In this document: positions 46,570 through 55,776 of the stretch, piece after piece
How the letters are laid out: each line of letters starts with the position of its first letter
How positions within the stretch are numbered: position 1 is the stretch's first letter
Source of the DNA: Bacteroidota bacterium
Lineage (GTDB): Bacteria > Bacteroidota > Bacteroidia > Flavobacteriales_E > Vicingaceae
Assembly (NCBI GenBank): GCA_013112545.1
Contig: JABFGJ010000012.1
Span: forward strand, 33,276 to 97,275
Direction of reading: 5' to 3'
Length of the DNA stretch: 64,000 nucleotides
Made by a program: the position numbers and the translations under genes
Notes under the pieces: model-generated
What the model was told of the DNA's origin: nothing
The model's input: the letters and a program-made list of their open reading frames with translations, nothing else
Databases searched by the model: none

Positions 46570-47424
46570 ATGACTAATCCAATTTATACAATGGGCATTG
46601 ACGTAGGCGGTAGCTATGTTAAAGGTGTTATAATGAAATATGATGATGCAACTGGTGATCATAAAATTGTAGATAAGCAAACCGAAAAAATCAGGAAAAG
46701 GGATCCGAAAGATGTGGTTGTTGATGCGGTAGAAATGCTTTTAGAGCGCAATCAACTAGACTACAAAGACATCGCCTACCTTGCCTCTACAGGTGAAGGA
46801 GAAATGGTGATACGTAAAACTGGTCATTTTTATAGCATGACAACTCATGCACGAGGTGGAAAATTTTTCAATCCTGAAGCAAAAACAGTAGTTGATATGG
46901 GAGGACTTTATGTTCGTGCCATTAAAGTTGACGAAAAAGGAAAAGTAATGGATTATAAAATGACTGGACAATGTGCTTCTGGTTCAGGGCAGTTTATAGA
47001 AAATATTTCTCGTTACCTCGGATTGGCAATTGAAGAAGTTGGCCCTATGTCACTTAAAGCAGACAACCCAGAAGTTCCCTCAGGAATTTGTGCTGTTTTA
47101 GCCGAAACAGATGTCATTAACCTTGTTTCTAAAGGACTTTCCACTCCAAATATTGTAAAAGGAATTAACCTCTCCATTGCCGGTAGAGTTGTTAAACTAT
47201 TGGGTTCACTTAAAGCCGAATCTCCAATTGCATTGGTTGGCGGTATGGGCATGAATACTGGAATGATTCAGGCGGTTGAAGAATTGTCTAGAGAAAAGAA
47301 AAAAGTAGATCTGGTTTTCACTTCTAATCCAGATGCCATCTATTCTGGAGCGGTAGGTGCTGCACTTTGGGGAGGATACAGATATTATAAGTTGAAAGAA
47401 AAAGAAGCCGCAGTGGTAGCATAA
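46570..47424 (+). CDS. bcrD: benzoyl-CoA reductase ATPase subunit D
   Basis: The protein has 284 residues. It is the smaller ASKHA ATPase of the BcrAD heterodimer, with GIDVGGSYVKGV at the phosphate site, DMGGLYVRAI in place of the usual GGQD, and cluster cysteines C135 (QCASGSGQF) and C174 (GICAVLAETDV), again 39 residues apart. It binds one side of the shared [4Fe-4S] cluster. GGMGMNTGMIQAVEEL near the end completes the adenosine motif. It starts 18 bp after bcrA and ends 10 bp before the ligase gene. Confidence 0.93.
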   Translation: MTNPIYTMGIDVGGSYVKGVIMKYDDATGDHKIVDKQTEKIRKRDPKDVVVDAVEMLLERNQLDYKDIAYLASTGEGEMVIRKTGHFYSMTTHARGGKFFNPEAKTVVDMGGLYVRAIKVDEKGKVMDYKMTGQCASGSGQFIENISRYLGLAIEEVGPMSLKADNPEVPSGICAVLAETDVINLVSKGLSTPNIVKGINLSIAGRVVKLLGSLKAESPIALVGGMGMNTGMIQAVEELSREKKKVDLVFTSNPDAIYSGAVGAALWGGYRYYKLKEKEAAVVA

Positions 47425-47434
47425 AAATAGACTT

Positions 47435-49192
47435 ATGAAACAGCTTGATTCAGCGCATCAATTAGGTAGTATAATTCCAAATATTGCAACTTTCTTAAAA
47501 AGGAATACTACTAAATTCAACGATAAATATGTTTATCAAGAGAAAAATAGCCTTGGAATTTATGAAGGAATCAAGTGGGGGTCTTTTTATCATAACATCG
47601 AAAAAGTAGCTTATAACCTTGAGCAATTAGGTTTTAAGAAAGGCGATAAAATGATTTTGTTTTCTGCTAATCGCCAAGAGATGTTGGAGCTCGAACTGGC
47701 AATAATGGCTTTTGGTGGAATTGCTGTTCCGATTTTTGCTTATTTCAAACAAGATACTGCTGAATTGCTAATTAATCATTCTGATGCAAAATGGATGGCT
47801 GTAGCAGGTCAAAATCAATTAAATAATATTGGAAAGGACCTCAAACAACTCAAATCTATTTTTCATTTTGATGAAGTTTCTGAAAACAGATACAACAACT
47901 TAATTCCATTTTCAGCATTAAAGAAAAACATTCCCAAAGGCACTTCTTCTAGTTTAGACGAATCGATAGACCCTGATACAATTTGCTTGAACATGTACAC
48001 ATCAGGAACTATGGGAACACCCAAATGTGTTCAATTAACACATAAAAATATAATGTCGCAGCAAGCTGCAATTAGTATAGTTTGGGATGTAAATGAACAA
48101 GATCGATTTTTATCTTACTTGCCATGGCATCATAGTTTTGGAGGTATTTTCGAATTATTTACTGCTCTTTATTCCGGAGCAACTTATTATTTAGAGAGCA
48201 GCTATGGCAAAGATGTTGACTCCATCTTTGATAATTGGAAATTGGTAAGACCAAGCATTTTTTTTAGTGTCCCAAAAGTATATCAATCACTTTATGAAAA
48301 AACTTTAGCTAGTAAAGAAGCAGAAAACATTTTCTTTAATTCTGGCTTGAAATTTATTTTTACAGCAGCAGCATCCTTACCAGAAAAACTATCTCAAGAA
48401 TTTCAAAAACGAGAAATTCCCGTTATTGAAGGTTGGGGTTTAACTGAAACCTCTCCCTGTTGCACCCTAACCGACCCTAAGCTTAAACGTGTGTCAGGTG
48501 TCGTTGGAAAACCCATCCCAGGAGTTAGCATCCGAATTGCCAAAGATGATGAGATACAAGTAAAGGGTCCAAACGTAATGGTAGAATACTATAAAAACGA
48601 TGAGGCCAATAAAAATGTTTTTACCAAAGATGGTTGGTATAGAACTGGTGATGTAGGAGCAATTACAGAGACAGGTTTAAAACTTATTTCACGAAAGGAT
48701 AGAATTTTTAAACTATCGAATGGAGAAAAAGTAGTTCCAACAGATTTAGAAAAAGTAATTGAACTAAAATGTCACTATGTGCAGCATGTTATCATTACTG
48801 GTAGCGGAAAGGATCATCCAGTAGCATTAATTTTTCCAAATCAAAATCTCTTAAAAAATCCTGATTATCAAACTACTCCAAAAGATGGTTGTTTTTGCCC
48901 GAGAGACCTAAATGAACTTGGGAAATGCTTACAGGGCTGTTTGCATGATGCCAATTGCGATATCAAACAAAAGTTTTCCAAGATAAAATCTGCTGCTGTT
49001 ATCAATAGTGCTTTATCATTAGACGATAATACATTAACCCCTTCTATGAAAGTAGCACCAAAGAATGTATTAGAAAAATATAAAGAACACCTCCGAAATA
49101 TGTACGGTGAAAATGTACCAACCGAAGAAGAGGTTTATGTAGTTGAATTAGATGTTAAAAATAATATAGCTAGAAAGATTGTACAAGATTAA
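47435..49192 (+). CDS. AMP-forming acyl/aryl-CoA ligase (FAA1-like)
   Basis: A 585-residue adenylate-forming enzyme with P-loop MYTSGTMGTPK, GWGLTETSPC, the hinge motif YRTGDVGAITETGLKLISRKDR and the C-terminal lysine region TLTPSMKV. The architecture is FAA1/long-chain acyl-CoA synthetase-like rather than that of the roughly 525-residue benzoate-CoA ligases. An insert near residue 485-505 has C-x-C-x8-C-x3-C-x4-C (CFC, KC, GC, NC), which may bind metal. It probably activates the aromatic or alicyclic acid that enters the pathway, but the substrate is inferred only from its operon position. Confidence 0.8.
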   Translation: MKQLDSAHQLGSIIPNIATFLKRNTTKFNDKYVYQEKNSLGIYEGIKWGSFYHNIEKVAYNLEQLGFKKGDKMILFSANRQEMLELELAIMAFGGIAVPIFAYFKQDTAELLINHSDAKWMAVAGQNQLNNIGKDLKQLKSIFHFDEVSENRYNNLIPFSALKKNIPKGTSSSLDESIDPDTICLNMYTSGTMGTPKCVQLTHKNIMSQQAAISIVWDVNEQDRFLSYLPWHHSFGGIFELFTALYSGATYYLESSYGKDVDSIFDNWKLVRPSIFFSVPKVYQSLYEKTLASKEAENIFFNSGLKFIFTAAASLPEKLSQEFQKREIPVIEGWGLTETSPCCTLTDPKLKRVSGVVGKPIPGVSIRIAKDDEIQVKGPNVMVEYYKNDEANKNVFTKDGWYRTGDVGAITETGLKLISRKDRIFKLSNGEKVVPTDLEKVIELKCHYVQHVIITGSGKDHPVALIFPNQNLLKNPDYQTTPKDGCFCPRDLNELGKCLQGCLHDANCDIKQKFSKIKSAAVINSALSLDDNTLTPSMKVAPKNVLEKYKEHLRNMYGENVPTEEEVYVVELDVKNNIARKIVQD

Positions 49193-49205
49193 GTCAACAG
49201 ACACC

Positions 49206-50390
49206 ATGAAAAAGATAATGGGAGATTATTTTCTCTCATTAGAATCGGGCAAGAAAAAAATTGCTTGGTGCACAAGCGTTGGGCCTGCAGAATTGTTACG
49301 CTCATTTGGTTTTGAAGTTTATTTTCCTGAAAATCACGGTGCGCTTCTAGGTGCAACTCGAACTTCAATGGATTTTATTCCTGAAGCCATAAAATGTGGT
49401 TACTCTGGCCATGTGTGTTCTTACACAACTGCCGATATAGGTTCTTACCTCAAAAAAGAAACTCCACTACAAAAACACTATGGATTAGAAGGCATTCCAA
49501 AAGCTGATATTATAGCCTACAACACCAATCAATGCAGAGAAGTAGAAGATTGGTTTAGCTTTTATGCGAATGAATTTAATTGTCCTATAGTCGGAATTCA
49601 ACCTCCTAGGTATTTGGATGAAGTAAGCCAAGACGAGGTGGATTTGGTCGTGAAGCAGATGAAAAAAATGATTCCCGTTTGCGAAGAAGTAAGTGGTCAA
49701 CAATTTGACCTCAACAAATTCAAAGAGGCTGTCAAACTCAGTAAAGATGCGACCCTCTTGTGGCAAAAGGTGTTAAAAACCTCAACAGCCATGAATGCGC
49801 CTTTAAGTTTTTTTGATGGCACAATTCATATGGGACCAATTGTAGTATTGAGGGGAACTCAAATTGCGATTGATTATTACACAACACTTTTAGCAGAATT
49901 AGAACAAAATGTTGCAGATAACATCGGTTTCTTACCAGAAGCAAAAACTAGAATTTTTTGGGAAGGAATGCCCATTTGGGGCAAGCTGAGAATGATGAGC
50001 GATTTGTTTACGACAAACGGCGCAGCAGTTGTAGCTTCTACCTATTGCAGCAGTTGGATATTTGATCAATTTGATGAAAACAATCCTTGGGAATCTACAG
50101 CGAGAGCTTACACAGAAATTTTCATCAATAGAAGTGAAAAGGCCAAAATGAAAATGTTGTCAAATTGGTTTAAAGAATACAAAATTGACGGCATCGTTTA
50201 TCACGATACAAAAACTTGTTTCAATAATTCAAACGCCAAATTTGGAATGCCCCAACGTTTACAAAAAGAAACGGGAATACCCTCTTTAATTATTGAAGGA
50301 GATTTAAGCGATTTGCGATTTTTCTCAGAAGGACAAAGCATTACTAAAATAGAGACTTTTCTCGAACAAATAGAGGATTCCAAATTTTAA
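49206..50390 (+). CDS. second HgdB/BcrB-family subunit (unknown substrate)
   Basis: A 394-residue member of the 2-hydroxyacyl-CoA dehydratase D-subunit / BcrB family, distinct from BcrB and BcrC of the same operon. Candidate cluster cysteines lie in NTNQCREVEDW, STYCSSWIF and DTKTCFNNSN. The ending GDLSDLRFFSEGQSITKIETFLEQI is typical of HgdB-like proteins. The ATG at 49206 is used because an earlier TTG would overlap the ligase gene. It stands alone without a matching A/C-type partner subunit, and is followed after 4 bp by the reductase-ATPase fusion, so the two very likely act together. Confidence 0.85.
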   Translation: MKKIMGDYFLSLESGKKKIAWCTSVGPAELLRSFGFEVYFPENHGALLGATRTSMDFIPEAIKCGYSGHVCSYTTADIGSYLKKETPLQKHYGLEGIPKADIIAYNTNQCREVEDWFSFYANEFNCPIVGIQPPRYLDEVSQDEVDLVVKQMKKMIPVCEEVSGQQFDLNKFKEAVKLSKDATLLWQKVLKTSTAMNAPLSFFDGTIHMGPIVVLRGTQIAIDYYTTLLAELEQNVADNIGFLPEAKTRIFWEGMPIWGKLRMMSDLFTTNGAAVVASTYCSSWIFDQFDENNPWESTARAYTEIFINRSEKAKMKMLSNWFKEYKIDGIVYHDTKTCFNNSNAKFGMPQRLQKETGIPSLIIEGDLSDLRFFSEGQSITKIETFLEQIEDSKF

Positions 50391-50394
50391 GCAG

Positions 50395-52254
50395 ATGGGA
50401 AATCTAAAGAACATAAAAATCGGAATTATCGGATTGGGTCCAGTGGGAATGATTTTGGCCAATAAGCTAAAAGAAGCTGGTTGTGATGTTGCACTTTGTG
50501 TTCGAAACGAAGTAAAACACAGCAAAATCAGTACTTCTGGAGTAGTGTTAGAAAATGTTATGCAAGCCACTGCCAGGTTTGATAAAGTGTATCGAAATAT
50601 TGGCGACTTAGCCGAACTCGACCTAGATTTTTTAGTTTTTGCACTGAAAACATATCAAACTCAAGATGCTATCAATGAAGCTAGTGAACTTAATACTGAA
50701 AAATTAACGGTAATTGCTGCTCAAAATGGCATTGATGTAGAAGACATGTTAATCCCAGCTTTTGGTGAATCTAAAGTACTGCGAATGATAGTCAACTACG
50801 CAGGCAATATGGTAAGTCCAAATACGGTGAAGGTCACTTTTTTTACCCCTCCAAACTATATTGGCTCAATTAACGATATGAAAACGAAAGAAGCCAAAAC
50901 TTTCGCAGACATCTTAAATTCGGTTGGTTTAACTACAAATGCTGTTGACTCGTTCGAATTATTAAAACGCAGTTGGGAAAAAACCATTTTAAATTCCTCT
51001 TTAAGTGCTTTGTGTGGTGTGGGAAGGTTAACAATGGCAGAAGCTATGAACGACCCAGATACCGTTGAACTTATAGAGCAAATAATAAGTGAGGCTGTAA
51101 AAGTTGCAGAAAATGAAAAAATCCATTTCCCAGATGATTTCATTCGCCAATGCATGCGTTACCTCAAAAAGGGCGGCGATCACTTTCCTTCTTTAGCCTT
51201 AGACATCATCAACAACCGACCAACAGAAATTGATTATTTCAATGGAAAAATAGTTGAATATGGTCGCAAACATTATGTAAGAACTTCGCTCAATTTATCA
51301 TTTACCAACATGGTTAAAGCCATGACCAATAAAAACATTATTTCGAGAATCCCTGGCGCTGCAGGAGATGTTAATCGAAAAATAATGAGCAAGGGGATTG
51401 TAAATAAAAACAGCACTCAGGCTACTTATAAAAATGTTAATTGTTTCCTTGGTATTGACTTAGGTTCAGCTTTCGCAAAATACACTGTTATAGATGAAAA
51501 CGGAGCTCCTGTGTTTAGGTATTTCTTACCCACTTATAGCGCAGATAGACAAGCCTCTATAAATGTAATGCAAACCATTGCAAGCAACTTTAACATTAAA
51601 TACAGTTGCGCTACTGGCTACGGTAGAAAACATTTTAAAGAATCTAACATTGTCAAAACAGAAATTAACTGTGCTGCTGCTGGAGTTTCTCACTACTATT
51701 CAGGCGCCAAGAACATAATTGATATTGGTGGTGAAGACATTAAAATTATAAAATGTGATCATGAAAATCACATCAGTAATTTTTATATGAACGATAAATG
51801 TGCCGCAGGTACAGGTTCTTTTTTATCAGAAATTGCCGAACGAGCAGAAATCAACATCTCTGAAATGAGCAGTTTGGCTTCACTTTCAAATTATAATAAT
51901 GAATTAAATAGTTTCTGTACCGTCTTTGCAAAAACCGAAATCATGAATTGGATTTTTGATGGTATGACCACACAAGATATTTCTCGAGGCATTTATATCT
52001 CTATTGCCAATAAAGTTGCCAAAATGAGATTAGATCCTGACATTCCAACTTATATGATTGGTGGAGTAATAGCTCATCACCCCTATTTAAAGGTTTTGCT
52101 AAACGAAAAGTTTAACAAAGACATACTAATCATAGAAAATCCACAATATGTAGTCTCTTTTGGTGCGGCAATTATCGCCATGCAGAGCTTTAACAAATTA
52201 AACCTTAATGAACCACCGACAAGCGATGAAAAAGAAATGATTAACGAAGCATAA
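50395..52254 (+). CDS. fusion of ketopantoate-reductase-like domain and BcrA/HgdC-type ATPase
   Basis: The protein has 619 residues in two parts. Residues about 5-320 are a 6-phosphogluconate-dehydrogenase-like reductase of the ApbA/PanE type: Rossmann motif GIIGLGPVGMILANKLKEAG, then FALKTYQT, AAQNGID and the helical domain with ERSWEK-like LLKRSWEKTILNS. Residues about 350-610 are an ASKHA ATPase: GIDLGSAFAKYTV, DIGGEDIKI, and cysteines C469 (KCAAGTGSF) and C508 (SFCTVF), 39 apart as in HgdC. So the ATPase can form a homodimer around a [4Fe-4S] cluster. I know of no described protein with this architecture. It may activate the adjacent HgdB-like subunit. Confidence 0.88.
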   Translation: MGNLKNIKIGIIGLGPVGMILANKLKEAGCDVALCVRNEVKHSKISTSGVVLENVMQATARFDKVYRNIGDLAELDLDFLVFALKTYQTQDAINEASELNTEKLTVIAAQNGIDVEDMLIPAFGESKVLRMIVNYAGNMVSPNTVKVTFFTPPNYIGSINDMKTKEAKTFADILNSVGLTTNAVDSFELLKRSWEKTILNSSLSALCGVGRLTMAEAMNDPDTVELIEQIISEAVKVAENEKIHFPDDFIRQCMRYLKKGGDHFPSLALDIINNRPTEIDYFNGKIVEYGRKHYVRTSLNLSFTNMVKAMTNKNIISRIPGAAGDVNRKIMSKGIVNKNSTQATYKNVNCFLGIDLGSAFAKYTVIDENGAPVFRYFLPTYSADRQASINVMQTIASNFNIKYSCATGYGRKHFKESNIVKTEINCAAAGVSHYYSGAKNIIDIGGEDIKIIKCDHENHISNFYMNDKCAAGTGSFLSEIAERAEINISEMSSLASLSNYNNELNSFCTVFAKTEIMNWIFDGMTTQDISRGIYISIANKVAKMRLDPDIPTYMIGGVIAHHPYLKVLLNEKFNKDILIIENPQYVVSFGAAIIAMQSFNKLNLNEPPTSDEKEMINEA

Positions 52255-52287
52255 AATTAGAATTAGAAAACATATAAAGCATTAAGA

Positions 52288-53547
52288 ATGAAAGGATTTC
52301 ATGACAAGAAAAAAGGATTTGGGATAACATACGACAACACCTACCTCGTAAATGGAGCAAGAACTCCATTTGGGAAACTCTGTGGAACTTTAGGACAAGT
52401 TTCTCCAACCGACCTTGCGATTTATGCCAGTAGAGCAGCTATTGAAAAGTCGGGTATTACTGGTGAAGATATCGATCAATTGATGTATGCCAACATAGGT
52501 CAAAGTTCTGCTGATTCTTATTTCTTACCTCGTCATATTGGTTTGTATTCTGGTATTCCTGAAGGAATTCCAGCAGTAATGTTACAACGCATTTGTGGTT
52601 CTGGTTTCGAGACCATCATAGCAGGAGCTGAACAAATTGCTTTAAACAAAGCCCAGTCCGCTTTATGTGGAGGCACTGAAAACATGACACTTTCTCCTAC
52701 AGTAAGTTTTGGAAACCGAATGGGTTATCCTTTAGGAAAAATTGACTTTAAAGACATGTTGTGGGAAGCTTTGAATGATACTGCCGCAGTGCCTATGGGT
52801 TGCACTGCAGAAAATGTTGCTATAAAATATGGCATCACCAAGGAAGAGGCAAATGCATTTGCCAAGCAATCCATTGATAGATATATGGCTGCCAATGAAA
52901 GAGGTTTTTTTAATGGGGAAGTCGTTACGATGAATTCTACCGTATTTGAAGCCGAAGGATTAAACCCTAGAAAAGTATATCTCCCTAGAAAAACAGTTGA
53001 CTTTTCAACAGATGAACATGTTAGACCAACAGACTTAGAAGCAATGGCGAAATTGCCTTCTGTGTTTGCTCGAGATGGCGTTCAAAACGCTGCAAACTCA
53101 AGTGGAATTGTTGACGGAGCAGCTTCTGTTGTAGTTGCAAAAGGAGATTTTATAAAAACAAAAGGTTTAAAACCACTGTCGAGAATTGTTGCTTCAGCAA
53201 CAAGCGCACTAGATCCAAAGTTGATGGGACTGGGACCAGTTCCCTCCATACGATTGCTTTTAGAAATAGCTGGCTTAAGCCTAAACGATATAGGTTTAAT
53301 TGAAATTAACGAAGCTTTTGCAGCGCAATTTTTGGGTTGTGAAAAAGAATTAGGTTTAGATAGAAACATCTGCAATGTGAATGGAGGTTCTATCGCTATG
53401 GGTCATCCTTTAGCTGCTACAGGAACTCGTTTATCACTTACTATATCTCGAGAAATGCAAGCAAGAGGAGTTAAATATGGTATCGCTTCAGCCTGCATCG
53501 GAGGTGGACAAGGAACAGCCATATTGTTTGAGAACTGTAATATATAA
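52288..53547 (+). CDS. acetyl-CoA acyltransferase (thiolase)
   Basis: A 419-residue thiolase that cleaves a 3-oxoacyl-CoA with CoA. The nucleophile Cys is in LQRICGSGFE, the conserved NEAFAAQFLG is present, the base His is in GGSIAMGHPLAATGTR, and the second catalytic Cys is in SACIGGGQG. The N-terminus has an extra 15 residues before YLVNGARTPFG. In this operon it is expected to remove acetyl units from the ring-opened chain after 3-hydroxypimeloyl-CoA oxidation. It starts 33 bp after the fusion gene. Confidence 0.93.
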   Translation: MKGFHDKKKGFGITYDNTYLVNGARTPFGKLCGTLGQVSPTDLAIYASRAAIEKSGITGEDIDQLMYANIGQSSADSYFLPRHIGLYSGIPEGIPAVMLQRICGSGFETIIAGAEQIALNKAQSALCGGTENMTLSPTVSFGNRMGYPLGKIDFKDMLWEALNDTAAVPMGCTAENVAIKYGITKEEANAFAKQSIDRYMAANERGFFNGEVVTMNSTVFEAEGLNPRKVYLPRKTVDFSTDEHVRPTDLEAMAKLPSVFARDGVQNAANSSGIVDGAASVVVAKGDFIKTKGLKPLSRIVASATSALDPKLMGLGPVPSIRLLLEIAGLSLNDIGLIEINEAFAAQFLGCEKELGLDRNICNVNGGSIAMGHPLAATGTRLSLTISREMQARGVKYGIASACIGGGQGTAILFENCNI

Positions 53548-53549
53548 AA

Positions 53550-53593
53550 ATTTCTAAAGCATAAAACTTTAGAAATCTGCTAATAAAAATTAG
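53550..53593 (+). other. two intercistronic hairpins between thiolase and had
   Basis: A perfect 10-bp stem, ATTTCTAAAG and CTTTAGAAAT with a 7-base loop (53550-53576), is followed by a 5-bp stem CTAAT/ATTAG (53580-53593) that ends just before the had ATG. No T-run follows, so it looks like an mRNA processing or stability element rather than a terminator. Confidence 0.45.
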
Positions 53594-53595
53594 AA

Positions 53596-54657
53596 ATGGA
53601 AAAATTAAAACAATGGCAAATGACAGAACTCAACAAAGAGTTTTCTTTGGTAGAGTCTGAATTGCCAACCATAAGCGAAAATGAAGCACTTGTTAAAGTG
53701 GCCGGCTGTGGTGTTTGTCATACCGATTTAAGCTTTTGGCACAATGGGGTAAGAACCAAAAAGGAAATGCCTTTAACACTCGGTCATGAAATTAGTGGAG
53801 TTGTGCTCAATGGCCCTGTACACTTAAAAGGCAAAAATGTAATTATACCTGCTGTTTTGCCCTGCGGAGATTGTGAATTATGCAACAAAGGCAGAAGCAA
53901 TATGTGCCAGAACCAATTGATGCCTGGCAATGATTTTCACGGCGGCTTTGCATCACACATTGTTGTTCCACACAAATTTTTATGTCCAGTTCCAGATTCT
54001 ATTTTAGAAAACTATTCTTTAGAGGAGTTATCTGTAATTGCAGATGCAATTTCTACTCCCTATCAGGTGATGAAAAAATCTGAATTGGAAAAGGGCGATT
54101 TAGCCATCATAATCGGAGTTGGAGGGGTTGGAATATATGGTGCCTTAATTGCCAAAATCATGGGAGCAAAAGTGTTGGCTATTGATATTAGCGATGAAAA
54201 GTTGGCTAATGCTAAGAAGCACGGAGTGGATGCTTGTATCAATTCGAGAGGCCTAAATCCTAAAGAGATTAAAGAAAAAGTGAGGGAGATTGCCAAAGAA
54301 GTTGGAGCATCAAAATATGGATGGAAAATCTTTGAAATATCTGGAACCACCGCAGGTCAAGAATTGGCTTTTAGCTTACTGACTTTTACCTCAACCTTAA
54401 GCATCGTTGGATTTACCATGGATAAGTTAAATGTTCGATTAAGCAACCTCATGGCTTTTGATGCTAAACTCATAGGAACCTGGGGATGCAAACCTGAATT
54501 ATATCCAGAAGTTGTTGATTTAATCGCAACTGGGAAATTAGATATTAAAGACTTTGTTCAAACCTTTCCAATGTCACAAATCAATGAAGTTTTTCGAAAT
54601 ACTTTAGAACACAAATACAATAAACGTTCGGTTTTAGTACCCGACTTTAATAAATAA
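53596..54657 (+). CDS. had: 6-hydroxycyclohex-1-ene-1-carbonyl-CoA dehydrogenase
   Basis: A 353-residue zinc alcohol dehydrogenase of the medium-chain family. Catalytic zinc residues are in VAGCGVCHTDL and GHEISGVV, the structural zinc Cys group is CGDCELCNKGRSNMC, and the NAD-binding loop is GVGGVGIYGALIAK. The block CGVCHTDLSFWHNGVRTKKEMPLTLGHE strongly resembles Thauera Had. It oxidises the 6-hydroxy product of Dch to the 6-oxo compound that Oah then hydrolyses. The order had-oah-dch is kept in the next two genes. Confidence 0.92.
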   Translation: MEKLKQWQMTELNKEFSLVESELPTISENEALVKVAGCGVCHTDLSFWHNGVRTKKEMPLTLGHEISGVVLNGPVHLKGKNVIIPAVLPCGDCELCNKGRSNMCQNQLMPGNDFHGGFASHIVVPHKFLCPVPDSILENYSLEELSVIADAISTPYQVMKKSELEKGDLAIIIGVGGVGIYGALIAKIMGAKVLAIDISDEKLANAKKHGVDACINSRGLNPKEIKEKVREIAKEVGASKYGWKIFEISGTTAGQELAFSLLTFTSTLSIVGFTMDKLNVRLSNLMAFDAKLIGTWGCKPELYPEVVDLIATGKLDIKDFVQTFPMSQINEVFRNTLEHKYNKRSVLVPDFNK

Positions 54658-54673
54658 TAAAAAATTAGAAGAG

Positions 54674-55765
54674 ATGTTACACAATCACAATTTAGTAGAA
54701 CACAATTACACAGCTATACTTTATGAATTGAGACCTGCCAAAGATTTTGATGGAAATGAAGTTGAAGGGCTGTATAATGCTTGGATTATATTAAACAATC
54801 CTTCGCAATATAACTCATATACAACAGATGCTGTAAAAGAAGTAATATTAGCTATGCGAGAAGCTTCAAACGACAGGCGAGTTGTTGCAGTAGTTTTTAC
54901 AGCGGTTGGAAACAAAGCATTTTGCACTGGAGGAAACACAAAGGAATATGCAGAATATTATGCAGGTAACCCACAGGAATACAAGCAATACATGCGCCTG
55001 TTTAACGATATGGTTTCAGCAATTTTAATGAATGACAAACCAGTTATTTGCCGTGTCAATGGCATGCGTATCGGTGGAGGCCAAGAAATAGGCATGGCTT
55101 GTGATTTTTCAATTGCCCAAGATTTAGCAAAATTCGGGCAGGCAGGCCCTAAACATGGTAGTGCCCCAGATGGAGGCTCAACAGACTTTCTACACCTCTT
55201 TGTTGGAGTAGAAAAAGCCATGGAATCCTGCACCGTTTGCGACCCTTGGTCGGCTCATGAAGCATTGAGACTTGGCTTATTGACTCAGGTTGTACCAGCA
55301 TTGAAGGTAAATGGTGAATTTATACCAAACCCTTTGGTAAGAACAGACCAATGGATTAGCAAAAAAACTGGCGAAATTATTTATGGATTGCCCAAAAGAG
55401 GTGATTCATTAGCGGAAGGAAAAGCCTTATTAAATTCAGGAGAAGTTGACTTATCGCTATTGGATGCAGCAGTAGAAAAAATATGCACAAAATTGATGAT
55501 GACTTTTCCAAATTGCCTGAGTAAGACCATTAACTCCATCAGAAAGAAAAAATTAGAACATTGGGATCAAAACAAAGAATCGAATCGTGATTGGTTAGCG
55601 CTAAACATGATGACCGAAGCAAAAGCAGGATTTAAAGCCTTTAATGATGGTCCAAAAAATAATAGAGAAGTTGATTTTATCAAATTAAGACAATTATTAG
55701 CGCAAGGAAAAGCTTGGGATGATTCAGTCCATCAATCAATCTCTCCACAATATCAAAAGTCTTAA
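54674..55765 (+). CDS. oah: 6-oxocyclohex-1-ene-1-carbonyl-CoA hydrolase (ring-opening)
   Basis: A 363-residue crotonase-family enzyme that adds two waters to the 6-oxo ring compound and opens it to 3-hydroxypimelyl-CoA. This gene (oah/bamA) is the usual marker for anaerobic aromatic degradation. The Oah-specific segments are clear: RPAKDFDGNEVEGLYNAWI, the oxyanion loop KAFCTGGNTKEYAEYY, RIGGGQEIGMACDFSIAQD, FGQAGPKHGSAPDGGSTDFL and ESCTVCDPWSAHEALRLGL. Length is close to Thauera Oah (376). It starts 16 bp after had. Confidence 0.96.
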   Translation: MLHNHNLVEHNYTAILYELRPAKDFDGNEVEGLYNAWIILNNPSQYNSYTTDAVKEVILAMREASNDRRVVAVVFTAVGNKAFCTGGNTKEYAEYYAGNPQEYKQYMRLFNDMVSAILMNDKPVICRVNGMRIGGGQEIGMACDFSIAQDLAKFGQAGPKHGSAPDGGSTDFLHLFVGVEKAMESCTVCDPWSAHEALRLGLLTQVVPALKVNGEFIPNPLVRTDQWISKKTGEIIYGLPKRGDSLAEGKALLNSGEVDLSLLDAAVEKICTKLMMTFPNCLSKTINSIRKKKLEHWDQNKESNRDWLALNMMTEAKAGFKAFNDGPKNNREVDFIKLRQLLAQGKAWDDSVHQSISPQYQKS

Positions 55766-55776
55766 AGCCATTACCT

